Shown piece by piece: positions 36,213 through 47,204 of a stretch of DNA of 64,000 nucleotides (positions are counted from its first letter, which is position 1; every line of letters begins with the position of its first letter). A model generated the notes under the pieces. It made no database searches, was not told the DNA's origin, and worked only from the letters and a program-made list of their open reading frames with translations. The translations under genes and the position numbers were made by a program. The DNA is from Stictocephala bisonia (taxonomy: Eukaryota > Arthropoda > Insecta > Hemiptera > Membracidae), in the NCBI GenBank assembly GCA_035578905.1, contig JAQJVL010000005.1, positions 798,347 to 862,346 of the forward strand, read 5' to 3'.

Positions 36213-36446
36213 ATGAATTCAGGAGTTAGTTCGTTGTTCATAATGTCACAACACACTAAAATGTCAACAAGTCAGTGGAGAAAGCACATTGGACTAAGTA
36301 GAAATCCAACTCTGTGCGCTATGGAAAATGCTTTTTTGGTCCCACAAAACACATATGTCCCAGTGGCAAGGCATGCACTTAAACGCATAAAAGACATGAG
36401 TATGGACATAGCTATACTGGCTGCTATTACTATGTTGCATGAATAA
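36213..36446 (+). other. Unassigned 77-codon open frame after the satellite
   Basis: Starts with ATG and includes SQHTKMSTSQWRKHIGLSRN and VPVARHALKRIKDMSM. No family recognised, and no splice or poly(A) context decides. Coding potential is uncertain. Confidence 0.2.
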
Positions 36447-36559
36447 GTCTGTTGTAGAGATTTTTGACTGTTAATTAAAAAAGATAATTACTATGAACTT
36501 GAGGTAGAATTAATTAAAATTTTTAAAAAAATCACTGCAATCTGTTAAACTGAATATGA

Positions 36560-37420
36560 ATACAATTTAATTGACTGCCTATGTCAAGATGAGAGATAGT
36601 ATCGGAAATGGTTGACTGGAGAATTTTTCACGGTCTTTTAAAAGAAGGGTGATTTCATCGGCAAATAAAATAAATATAATAATTTTTTGCATTATGTTTA
36701 TGGTTAATAATGGTTTTGCATTAGAAATATGAACTATAACATCATTAATATATACTATGAACAAAATGGGTCCCAAGATGGAACCTTGGGGCACATAATA
36801 TCTTTTCAAAACATAATGAGACCTGATACTCTCGCCAACTTCTACGAATTGATGGCTGTGCTTTAAGTAAGAAGAAAACCACGTAAGTGATACACCACAC
36901 ACACCATATGATTCAAATTCACTGCAAAGGACATGGTGATCGACCCGATCGAAAGCCTTTGAATGATCACAGAAAAATCTGATCGCGATATCATGGCCCT
37001 CCAATTCAGATAGGACATCTTTAACAAAAACCAAAATTGCATTAGAGGTTGATAGATTTGGACGAAAGCCATACTGTTATGTAATGAGGATATTTAACCT
37101 ATAAAGGTGCAAAAGGAGTCCTTTACAAACACCTTCTAGAAGGTACTAAAAAGAGCAACAGGATGATAATTTTATTGTAGGTGTATCTCCTGATTTGTAT
37201 ATTGGGATGATTTTTGCTACCTTTAGGACATCTGGAAACAATCCACAGAGCAGAGAATTGTTTTTTAAAGTATTTAAGGGCTCAATAATGGATTTATAGC
37301 AATTTTTAAGAAGATAACTAGATATTTCTTCCATCTCAGCAGATTTTTTTTAAAGAAAGAGTTACTTGTTCAACTTCAGGTGACGGAGACAAAAACACAG
37401 AAGGAAAGTTTCTGTTTGGG
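36560..37420 (-). pseudogene. Jockey/CR1-type LINE reverse transcriptase, decayed (family F)
   Basis: Minus strand in order: SSYLLKNCYKSIIEPLNTLK, CGLFPDVLKVAKIIPIYKSG, QYGFRPNLSTSNAI, IRFFCDHSKAFDRVDHHVL, VPQGSILGPILFIVYINDV and LFADEITLL. The catalytic FADD has become FADE, and there are several frame breaks. Copy is 5' and 3' truncated; no tail found. Confidence 0.8.
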
Positions 37421-37499
37421 ACTGTGGGTAAAATTTATGTGTTGGATATTATTATTTAGGAAAGGAATATTTAAGAAGTATTTGTTAAGGTGTTGGCTA

Positions 37500-38056
37500 C
37501 TTCAATGGCAGATTGATCAGTGAAGGTGAACATTCCCATGTTTTGGAGAGCTCTAAAAATATGGTTAACATTTTTCAAAATGACTGCCTCTTTTAAATAT
37601 GGCGGCCAACTCAATTTTTTTCTTATAAAACACCCCATATTTTATGGAGGTTTCAGATAGTAAATATAACTTTAAGACTGTTATTTTACATGGTTAAGAG
37701 TAGTGTGATGTTTTACTTCATGCACTTATCTGCAAATATTTAAGTGTTAATGGTGAGGTAGTGTTTTAGTTTTTATACACTTATTTGGTAGGCCTAATAG
37801 TTGTGTTAAGCCTTAAAGTGGCCGATTCCCTCTGCGAAAAACACCAAAAACATGGGCTTCATTTAAACGATTCGGTTCGTAATTATAATTGTATTGTAAC
37901 ACAAATTGTCATTTAAAAGTTGTGAAGACTTATTCCAGTGAACCATAAGTTAGGTTTTGAAATGACAGTTAAATATGTAAAACCTCACATGTCATTCTTG
38001 ATAATTTTACATTAAAAAGCTCATAATATTAACCTACGGCTCACTAGAATGGACCT
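37500..38056. other. Intergenic sequence, nothing recognised
   Basis: AT-rich with no supported coding frame. A GGCCGATTCCCTCTGCG block near 37820 is a local GC peak without assignment. Confidence 0.35.
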
Positions 38057-39081
38057 TTAACCCTAGATCCAAGCCTAAGCAAACTTGCCAACTGGGCGGA
38101 CCATTTTGAAGCAAGCTGTAAGCCTTTTTTGTAAATTCCAAAAAAATAGTAAATGAAGCCAAATATTATAATACTGCATACTATTCGTCTTCTCATAAAT
38201 CATACTTTCAGTTAAAATAACTGTAGTTGTGGTAACAACATTGTAAAGAATTTATATTGTGGTAGAGTGAAAAATTGCAATTGAAGCACATAGTGTTATC
38301 GTAACTTGCAACCCTTATAAATGGGATACAACACTTCGGGGAACAATTTCAAGATAGCCAAAATAGACCTATTTAGTTGCCAAATAGTATCCAGTAATAA
38401 AATTTACTATAAAAAAATAAATAAAAAGTTGGTAAAAAGTTTGGTGCAAAAAAAATAAAGTTGAAAAATTGTAGTACTAAAGCATTAGGTATGTTATAGA
38501 CACAAGTAAAAGCAATAAAATTATGAAATAATATGTGTTTTGTAAAAATAAAATGTACTATAGAATACATAAATAATTTAGTTTGAAATAAGTGAATTTT
38601 TTTACTTTTTTATATTTTTTACTCGTGAAGAAAACAAAATGCTTTTTCATCGCATGAAAAGATTTTGTAAAATTCCTGAAATTATATACAATTCATACCT
38701 AAATATTGTATTTTATGACTTTGAACTGTATAAATCCTGATAGTAAATGTTATTGTGAACACAAATCATGTTTCAAATTGCAAAAACAATGACAATTTTG
38801 TTTATATTGTTATAAACGGAATATGTATTTTGAAAAAAAGTTTTGAAAAAACCTAAGTTCAAACGCATATATAAAGTATACAAAAATGTTTTGGATATTT
38901 TCTCTACATACATTATTGTAACATTTTCTTCCGAATGCGTAGATATATATTTTGTTAGGGTTTATTTCTAAATAAATTTAGTAATTGCAAAAAAAATAAT
39001 CAAGCAAAATTTATTATACACAAATTTTCTTCATTTATTTCATAATTTATAAATGATCAATAATGCTATTGTTTACAACAA

Positions 39082-39282
39082 TTAATCATAGAGGATGAAC
39101 CACTCACTGTCCTTTGCCTTTAAGAGGATGCATTCCTTTGTTAGATAAGTTGATAACATTGAGTCACATGCCTCAAGGAGGGAGGGGTCACCAGCCACTT
39201 TGTTGGGATGAGGCGGCGCCCTGAACCTTCTTCGCCGTTTTCGTATGGGCACCACTAGCAACCTAAGACACGAAATACTTAG
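39082..39282 (-). CDS. Unrecognised GC-rich open frame, possible terminal exon
   Basis: A minus-strand frame without an internal ATG runs to TAA at 39082-39084. It encodes a basic stretch (IRKRRRRFRAPPHPNK) followed by GDPSLLEACDSML and KAKDSEWFILYD. It stands out because it is GC-rich in a very AT-rich neighbourhood. A usable acceptor (CGTGTCTTAG) lies at its start and coincides with a 15-bp hairpin. I do not recognise the protein. It lies inside a region that may be a piggyBac-like element (38061-40102), so it could be a transposase remnant or a captured exon. Confidence 0.3.
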   Translation of the reverse strand, partial: LSISCLRLLVVPIRKRRRRFRAPPHPNKVAGDPSLLEACDSMLSTYLTKECILLKAKDSEWFILYD

Positions 39283-39292
39283 GTTGCTAGTG
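39253..39292. repeat. Perfect 15-bp-stem hairpin
   Basis: CACTAGCAACCTAAG (39253-39267) and CTTAGGTTGCTAGTG (39278-39292) are exact complements around a 10-base loop. It overlaps the start of the minus-strand open frame ending at 39082. Confidence 0.75.
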
Positions 39293-40109
39293 TCTTATAT
39301 TATCAGATTTATCGTTTTTTCTTCTTTCAATGGTATTTCTTTCATTTAAATTTATCAACAAATAAGCTTTACAGACTAAATTGTCAATAAACACATTTTG
39401 TGTTGACTGCCCAGTTAGAAAAATACATTTGTAAAGGGTACGAGGGATATTTTTTTTAATATTTCCATTTGGTGGACAGAGCTGCCATTGTGACTGATGG
39501 AAAGAGAAGGAGATTCCCTATAGATTGGTTTTCAAACTGCCTGTTTCCGGTATTTTAGTATTTGTCAAAGAACAATTTTAGCGCGCGAAGCTGCCTGTCG
39601 CGGGGCATTTCAACTGCGCACTTGTGTTCTGTGTTCATTTTTTTCTTAGCATTTGTTTATTATTGCAGATACCAACATAAACCTTTATGATATGTAAATA
39701 TTATTGAATACTGCATCAAATAGTACCATTTCATTATGTTACGTTGATAAACAAAAATGTAGCAACACTTTTAATCAATCAGCATGTGGCACGTCGATTG
39801 CCTGGATAAAGGAAACATTTTATCTACATGTGGCACATGGATTGTCCAGATCTAGGGTTAATAATCATAAAATGTTCACTATAAGTCATTAGCATTATAA
39901 ACACGAACTGTACAGTTGAAATAGAACAGCATGTTTTGGTCCACTGACGGTAAAATTGCTACTATAGGGCTGTCAGGGCCTGTCAACTTCCCAGCGTTGA
40001 CTTGGCAGTTTGAGAATCGGCCGCCTTAACTCCAAACCTGCAGTTGAAGACATGTATACTACTTGCCAATGAGCAAATCATCACACACTCTCAGATCTAG
40101 GGTTAAATT

Positions 40110-41365
40110 GAATTTCAGTTAAAAATTTAGTTTTTTGTAAATTTGGTCAGTTATGTTATATTTTGATTTATATACAAATTTGTAAATAGTTTATGTTTTC
40201 TGATGAAAATATACTTTAACTTGTACACTTATTTACTAATATTTATTGCTGCAAGGATTGTATGATTTTGTAATTTATAAACTTATTTATAAATAGTTAA
40301 AGATATGTATTGAGTATTAGTTATTAACCTAGTTTGTAAATATTTTATGTTGTAAATGTTAGATCTAAAAAGTCCTACAACTAGCTTCCCATTGTAAACA
40401 ATAATCAATAAATGTATAATTTATACAGATATTTGATTAGATTTAGTTATATGCTGATTTTAACTAAGGAACAGGACCGATTTCTGCCATTAATCCAAAT
40501 GAAAAGTATCATTAAATATTTGCATGTTTATTAATTGTTTTGTGCAATCTGGAGATTAACTGAGTAAGAAAAGTGAGCAATAGAAAAATTTAAATCAACA
40601 TCTAAGAACTGATATTTTGCTCTTATGTTCCATGATGTGAAGAAATGTTAATGACTCAACTATGTAGAACAAAGAATGAAGGGTCATTACGGTTCAGAAT
40701 ATGTTTATTGAGAGGAAAATAGTAGAGTCTTATTCAAAGAGATAAGATTGAATGAGATATGTTAACACTTGAACCATTACATTTGGCACAATATACAGTG
40801 TTAATATGGATTTGTCTGTTTGTTTCAAAAGTCAGTGTTTATAGGCGAGTAAGTATTCTAACTATTAAGTCAAACAACTATGTATAATCAAACTTAGAAA
40901 ATAATTTTAAAACAATTAAAAATTATCAGCAGTGCTAGTTATAAGACTGATGAAGCCATTCCTATAGTTTAAATATAGGAATATATTTATACATGTGAAT
41001 AGTATTGTTTAGTATAGACATCATTTAGGATTACAGACGAGTTGTAAATTAATAAATTAATTACTATTTATTAATTAATGCTAACCACAATTATATATAT
41101 ATAGTTTTGTGTCTGTTTTTTTTTTTTTTTTTTTTTTTCTAGCTGGAGGTAAGACATTTTTCAGTCAAACGGTCTAAAGTTTTATAAAACAATTGCAAAT
41201 TAATTTAAACCTTCAAAAGTATTTTAATAACAGGTATCATCAATTTATAGTAAAATTTATTTAAATTATCTTTTATTTTGACTACATTAGATAAATTATG
41301 TAACAAAATCCCATTTATCAATAACAATAAATTCAGCCAATATTAAATTTTTAATAATAACAACA
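40110..41365. other. Intergenic AT-rich sequence with a T26 run
   Basis: No coding frame seen. A poly(T) run near 41117-41142 could be the reversed tail of an unrecognised retro-copy. Confidence 0.35.
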
Positions 41366-41369
41366 CTGT

Positions 41370-41495
41370 TTTCAATAACACTGTACGTGTATAGGTGGGC
41401 GGGTAGGTCAATAACACTGTACGTGTATAGGTGGGCGGGTGGGTTAATAACACTGTGCGTGTATGGATGGGTGGGTGGGTGCGTTATACAATGAT
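41370..41495 (+). repeat. G-rich minisatellite, three units
   Basis: Units AATAACACTGTACGTGTATA-GGTGGGCGGGTGGGT of about 36 bp. The same family occurs at 51.3, 55.0 and (inverted) 55.9 kb. Confidence 0.85.
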
Positions 41496-41583
41496 AATTT
41501 TCAATTTTGTAAGTCTGTATTATGTTCTTTGACCCTCTTGACTGGTGATTCACATGTCTGGAAAAGTCTTGTTACATAAAAAT

Positions 41584-42130
41584 GTATAAATCAATAAATA
41601 AATCAATCTTTATTGTCATATAACGTTTCAAGTTATAGCACAGCTATAAAACAGATGACATTGTCAATAAAACAAACCTTACCTGGTCAAATAATATAAA
41701 TAATGACCAACTAATAAACAGGCAATAGAGCTGATATTTTATCATTGGCTAAAACTTATATTCCTAGTCAAACAAAAAAATAAAAAAATACAAACAGTAA
41801 TACAGTCAAAAAGCGTCATTCAAAAATTCCCTGACTTTGTAGTATGTTTTACTTAGTAACAGGTCCTTAATGTTGTCCCTGAATGCATTTGAACATACTG
41901 ATGCTTTAATATTTGGAGGTAATTTGTTAAAAAACTTCCTCCCCATATAGGCTGGTGTTTTTTCTGCCAGTTTTAAATTATGCCTGGGGTACTGAAAGTT
42001 TGTTTTAAATTATATGTTATATGTATTTATGAACCATTAATATGTTTAAAGTTATCTCCGAGACGGGTTAAATCCCAAACTTACTTTAAAGAGGTTTTTG
42101 TATGTTAATATAATAAATAGAAAATAACAT
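41584..42130 (-). pseudogene. LINE family E, C-terminal RT portion and 3' tail
   Basis: The minus strand has an intact 60-codon end reading FQYPRHNLKLAEKTPAYMG, then KFFNKLPPNIKASVCSNAF and SKTYYKVREFLNDAF, with stop at 41806-41808. This is the classic C-terminal tail of jockey/CR1 RTs ('P..Y.G.K.YN.LP..IK...F...L...L....YY...EFL'). The 3' UTR runs to about 41584 with AATAAAG and a TTTATT-rich tail. Confidence 0.8.
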
Positions 42131-42860
42131 TGCTCCCATAAGCATGTACCCTCAACATTAGATGGGATCTGTATTCAAGGTACATTAACTCAAAAATAAA
42201 TAGGCCCTCCCATTACACCTATGTATATTTAAAATTAGATGCCCCCCATCAAACCTACATACACTCTATGTTAGGTGGGCCCTCCCATTCAACCTAAACA
42301 CACTGAATGTTACATGGGCTCCTGTTCAACTTAAACACACTCAATGTTATATGAGTGTGCACTAAACCTATATACAGTCAATGTTAGGTGGGCTCTCCCA
42401 TTATAAAGCTGAACACACTCAATGCTTGTGGGTGGAGGCTGAGTATATACAGTCTATATACAAACAACAGAAAATTACTTGTCTTACATGTATAGGGTGG
42501 GAACAACGCAGAGTGAACTTACAAGAAGTTTTTTATGATTAAAAGGTCAATGTTCTCATAAATTGAAACAATGAAATATAAATTTATTTAAGAGGTTGAA
42601 AATATTCATCAATGTTCTCTTTTATTCATCACATTAACTTTCTCACTCACAACATCACACACACACACACTCCCTGTCACACTAATCCCTGCCTCACTCC
42701 ATTACTTATATATCCTTTCACCATCTTCATCCCTTACGCATGCACAAAAACACTTTCACTCACACATACCTTCTTTCCCATCTCATACACGTAACCACAC
42801 TCACTCACACTCAAATGCCACCTTCCTCCCTTGCTGTGCACACACCCTCACCTTCCTGCC
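42130..42860. repeat. Degenerate tandem repeats and CA/CT-rich stretch
   Basis: Imperfect units with AACCTA-ACACACTCAATGTTA and GGTGGGC(C)CTCCCATT recur between 42200 and 42430. A CACTCAC/CCTTCC-rich, pyrimidine-biased stretch follows (42640-42860). It replaces the RT core of LINE E, so it is either an insertion or marks a deletion. Confidence 0.6.
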
Positions 42861-43179
42861 TTGTTCATACAAACACAATTACCCCATAGAACTCGATGAC
42901 CATCAACGAACAAACCAACCAGTCATTGATTTACCCTGAATGTAGCAAAGCGCAGTAAGGATTTCTGCTCATTTCTAATAACCAAAAGGTAATTTAAAAA
43001 TAAATGAAAAGTGCTTTGCTATAAACACTGATAGCTTTTAAACTGTGTGGTAAGTTATGTAATAGAAAATGAGCTATGCACTTTGAGTTAGTTTTGTTTA
43101 ATTTATTGATTTTGTTATGAGAGGTGTTATAGCATCATATGGGCCTACAATATATTCATAGGATACCTTGTACCATAGG

Positions 43180-44520
43180 AGTGTTGTACTGCTTCATAAA
43201 AACTATGGTTAAATTTGAAACCATACAACAAAAAAACTTGTTGAACAATTGCTTGATGTCTAGTACTTTAAATGTTTCAAAAGTTTTGTCTGATAGAGGA
43301 TATTTGCTGCCTTGAAGTCTTTATAGACATAACTATCTGGAAACGCAAAATATTCAGTAGGGAAGCTCTCTGCTTTGCTCTTTTTATCTGTTACATCCCG
43401 ATTATGACTGCATAATCTGTAAGGATTCCCAATACAATCCTTAATTTTATTTTTTAAATACCGTTCCTTTGATATTTTTTTATATTGATTAAATAATTTC
43501 AATAGGTTTTAATGTGGTTAATTAATTCAATATTAAATGGTTCTTTTATCACTTGTTTGCTTATATTGTCCCTATTCCTTATGGATTTCAAGATAGCTGA
43601 AGTAAACCAAGGCTTTAACCTAATCTTATTATTCAAGAATGACCTCTGACTACTGCTACTTTAATTGTATTGGAAATTATTTGTATAGGTACAACATTTT
43701 GTGCAAAAATGGAAGCACCCTTACGTTCTCAAGTTATGCAATATAATGTAATAGTTAACAGCTAATAAAACACTTAGTTTATTGTGATCAACCCTTTGAA
43801 TTTGATTTGTAAATTTCAATTACTATCGCACTTCTTTAACATAGAAATTTCCCAGTTTGCCATTATCATATAGTGTTCTGTTATACTAGAAATAGTAACA
43901 AAAGTTGAAATTCGGTCAGTGTGTTTGTAGTCAACAACGATTTGATAAATAATATGCCTGGTTTGACCAGTGAGTGACCTGGGTTGGCTTGTTGACACAG
44001 GACACGAAACCTGACCCGTACAACATATCCAGTGCTCTGTTGCCAACAACAACTGATATCACCAACCAGCCAGTAGGTCCAATCCCTGGGCCTGCTATCA
44101 CACTTAGCAAGGACGGCAACAAATTACAAGGTCACAATCCCCTGATGAACTGTTATACATTGCTAATAGTGAGAACCGTTAATGTTTACCACTATTAGCG
44201 GTAACATTAGTGGTAAACAGTTTCTACTTATATTCTACTCCATAAATGGTCCTTGATCTGAATATAAGCTATACGATATATTCAGCTTCAGACAGGTTGA
44301 TCCATGCATACTTACATCTATACAAGGAACATTACTCTCATTACTAATGTAACAAATAACACCATTATAAAATCGTTCTGATATTTTGTTTCTGTGTATT
44401 ACAATAACAGTTAATTATAACCCTCCAATTCTAACATGCATTGATCACTGCCTGCTAAGCAAGTTTCAGTCAGAACAATAGCATCTGGCTTAAATTTCGT
44501 CTCATTTAGTTATTAGCTCA
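43180..44520 (-). pseudogene. LINE family E, endonuclease and linker portion
   Basis: Minus strand from 44520 leftward: FKPDAIVLTETCLAGSDQ, LEGYN, RNKISERFYNGVICYIS, LDMLYGSGFVSCVNKPTQVT, then KPWFTSAILKSIRNRDNISK and YLINIKKYQRN. These are endonuclease motifs (PDxxxLTETWL, GYN, NxPTRVT) and the PWxTxxIxxSIRxRD linker. The frame is broken many times. It starts head to head with family A at about 44520. Confidence 0.75.
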
Positions 44521-47200
44521 TCGAAGAGTGAGTGCTTCAGTAAGGTCCTTCATGAAAATAATGTTGGCGTTCTTGCACACCAAGAGACCCACATCGAAGA
44601 TAATAATAGTGTAATAGGCAATATTTCTGGATACAGACTTGTTGATTTTGTAGGCATAGGGTGTGTGGTATTACAACTTGCGTGAGCATGAAATAGACAA
44701 TGTGTCAGTTACCCATAATGATGGTGTCATCTTTGTTTTGGCAATACAACTGTCAGAAACTACTATAGTCAATGTTTATAGGCCTCCTAACATTCAATGG
44801 CCTGACAATAGGATTTTTCCAAGTTTTAAACACCCTGTTCCCTATATGAGGGACTGCAACAATTACCATAGCCAATGGGGCTACAACACCGACGATGAGA
44901 ATGGCAGGAAGCTTGCTAACTGGGCTGAAATTAATAAACTTTTCTTGATCTTTGATGCTAAAGATTTCAGCCAATTTTTATTCACCTTTGGTGTTGAGGT
45001 TAGTCACCTGACTTAAGTTTCTGCTCATGTGAATAATCAATAAGACCAAAGCCAATTAGAAGGAACGTTTTTGATGCTTTTCTCCACTCTCGACATAGGC
45101 CAGTCAGTACTGGTTTCATTGAGGATACAAATTCCCATAATTTGATCTTTTCCAAGACCAAATTAATTTTAATAAAGCACACTGGGAGTCCTTTACCACC
45201 AGGGTTGATAGCATTAGGCTCATTCCTCCTACAATAACAAATTACGATCGTTTGACAAATTTCGTCTTGTCCATTGCTAAAGATTTCATACCAAGAGGGT
45301 ACAAGAAAGGAGTATATACCAGGATGGAGTAAGGAATCAGATGACCTTTACAAAGAGTTTAATGCTACCGAAAACTCAAACAAAGCTAATTTGCTGCTGC
45401 ACTCTCTAGACAGTACTAAAAGAGAAAAATTTCGTTATAACTGTTGAAGATATAAACTTTACCACATCAGTAGATAAAGCCTGGTCACTTTTAAGGAAGC
45501 TCTCAACTGGTAAGTCTCCAAATTAAAGAGAAGTACTCTGCCCGAAGGTCTCTAATGTAGCTAAACGGACAGTCAGCTGATCAAAGTCAACCCACCACCC
45601 TTCTGACAAACATGTGCTTTACAAGTTGATTAAAATAATGACGAGTCAAATGGAACCCCTGGAAGTCACCAGAAATTTCATGGAGGAAGAGATAGACAAG
45701 GCGATTTCCACTATACCATTAGGGAAAGGCCATGACAGTATCTTTCTGTAATTTCTGTTGCAAGCTGGTTGGAAAATAAAACAATGGCTTCAAACATTCT
45801 ACAATAAGATATTAGCTGCAGGCAATTTACCTAAAACATTCAAGTGATCATAAGTATTAGCTGTTCTGAAGCCTGGAAAAGCCTCCAAATGAGTGGAATT
45901 TTTTCGCCCTATATCTCTTCTTAGTGTTTGTTATAAGTTGCTGGAAAGGCTGTATCATCCATTCTTGATTGTAATGTTCTAGTCGAGCAGGCTGGTTTTA
46001 GCCATAACCAAAGTTGTAGTGACCAGATCCTAGCTCTAACATCATTTATCGAGAATGTGTTTGAAAAGAAGTTCTTAACATTTGCAGCTTTTGTTGATCC
46101 TGCAGCGGCTTATGACACAGTATGGAGCAAAAGTTTATTGTTAAAGTTCTACAGCCTCCTTCCCTGTCCCTTTCTTTCACGACTTTTGGAATCAATGCTT
46201 AGTGCCAGGCTAATAAAAGTTTATCTCGTCCGTGAAGAAAACTCTTTTAGACAGCTGAAGGATGGTCTGCCTCAGGGGTATGAACTTGCTCCAATTTTGT
46301 TCAACGTGTATATCGCTGACATCCCAATCACAAAGTCTGTAAATGTTATATATGCTGATGGTATTGCTTTAGCTTACCAACACAAGGACTTCACAGCTAC
46401 TGAAGAAACACTTACAAGTGACCTTGCAGCAGCCCTTGAAGAATATTTTAGAATCTGGAAGCTAAATCCTAACCCATCAAAAATCTAAGTAGCCTGCTTC
46501 CACGCAAGTAAACAGACTGGCCAATCAAAAATTGAACATCTTTCTAAATGGCGTAAAACTCCATCATAATGATCATCTGCAGTACTAGGGAGTAACATTA
46601 GATCGATCGCTTATGTTTAAAAAACATTTTCAAAAAACAGCAGTTAAAATCAAAACCAGGGCAAATGTATTACATCATATTACTGGAACAACTTGGGGAG
46701 CCAATCCACACTCCTGAGTAGAATTGCTTGTCACTGGTCAATTCAGCTGCTGAATACAGTGCTCCCATATGGCTTAATAGTGTATAAACTAAAGTAATTG
46801 ATGTTCAACTAAACAGGGTCATGATAGCTATTAGTGGCACTCTCATTACCTTGGGTCCCCGTGCTGTTTAAAATAGCTTCTCCAGAGATAAGATGTCTGG
46901 AAGCACTACTTAAAGAATTCATTAAGATCTTGAATGTCCTCCACCTCTCCACTACACAGGATCTCCCATGTCAGAACCGTGGCTTGAAACCCACTTCTAC
47001 GTACTCCTTTTCAGTTGAGCAGATAACATTTCTTGCTCAATAATAGCTGGATCATAGCGTGGAACAAATTTTGATGGACGTAATTAGTTCTTTATTAACG
47101 ATCCATCAGTACCTATAGGTGGGATGAACCTCTCTTGTTGAATTGGTTCTTAAATGGCGTGGGCAGATGTAATACACTTCCAGTAATCCTCCATTTCCAG
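44521..47200 (+). pseudogene. LINE family A, longest copy, decayed
   Basis: Plus strand: NVGVLAHQETHIEDNN, VNVYRPPNIQWPD, SQWGYNTDDENGRKLANWAE (endonuclease), a linker of about 0.9 kb, then RT with FAAFVDPAAAYDTVW, DGLPQGYELAPILFNVYIAD and IYADGIALAYQ, and RIWKLNPNPSK. The RT active-site YADD is YADG here. The C-terminal part has PWVPVLFKIASPEIRCLEAL. Frames are interrupted repeatedly. Three further fragments of this family are in the window (14.2, 18.0 and 63.7 kb). Confidence 0.85.
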
Positions 47201-47204
47201 TAAT

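Larger units (their letters stand above)
38057..40106. mobile_element. Possible piggyBac-like element with CCCTAGATC ends
   Basis: TTAACCCTAGATCCAAG starts at 38057. Inverted GATCTAGGGTTAA occurs twice on the right, ending at 39861 and at 40106. TTAA plus CCCTAGA is the canonical piggyBac terminus. The match is only 9-10 bp, so this is tentative. The interior is AT-rich with a GC-rich open frame (39082-39282), a hairpin (39253-39292) and a GC-rich block near 39580-39625. No transposase catalytic region was recognised. Confidence 0.4.
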
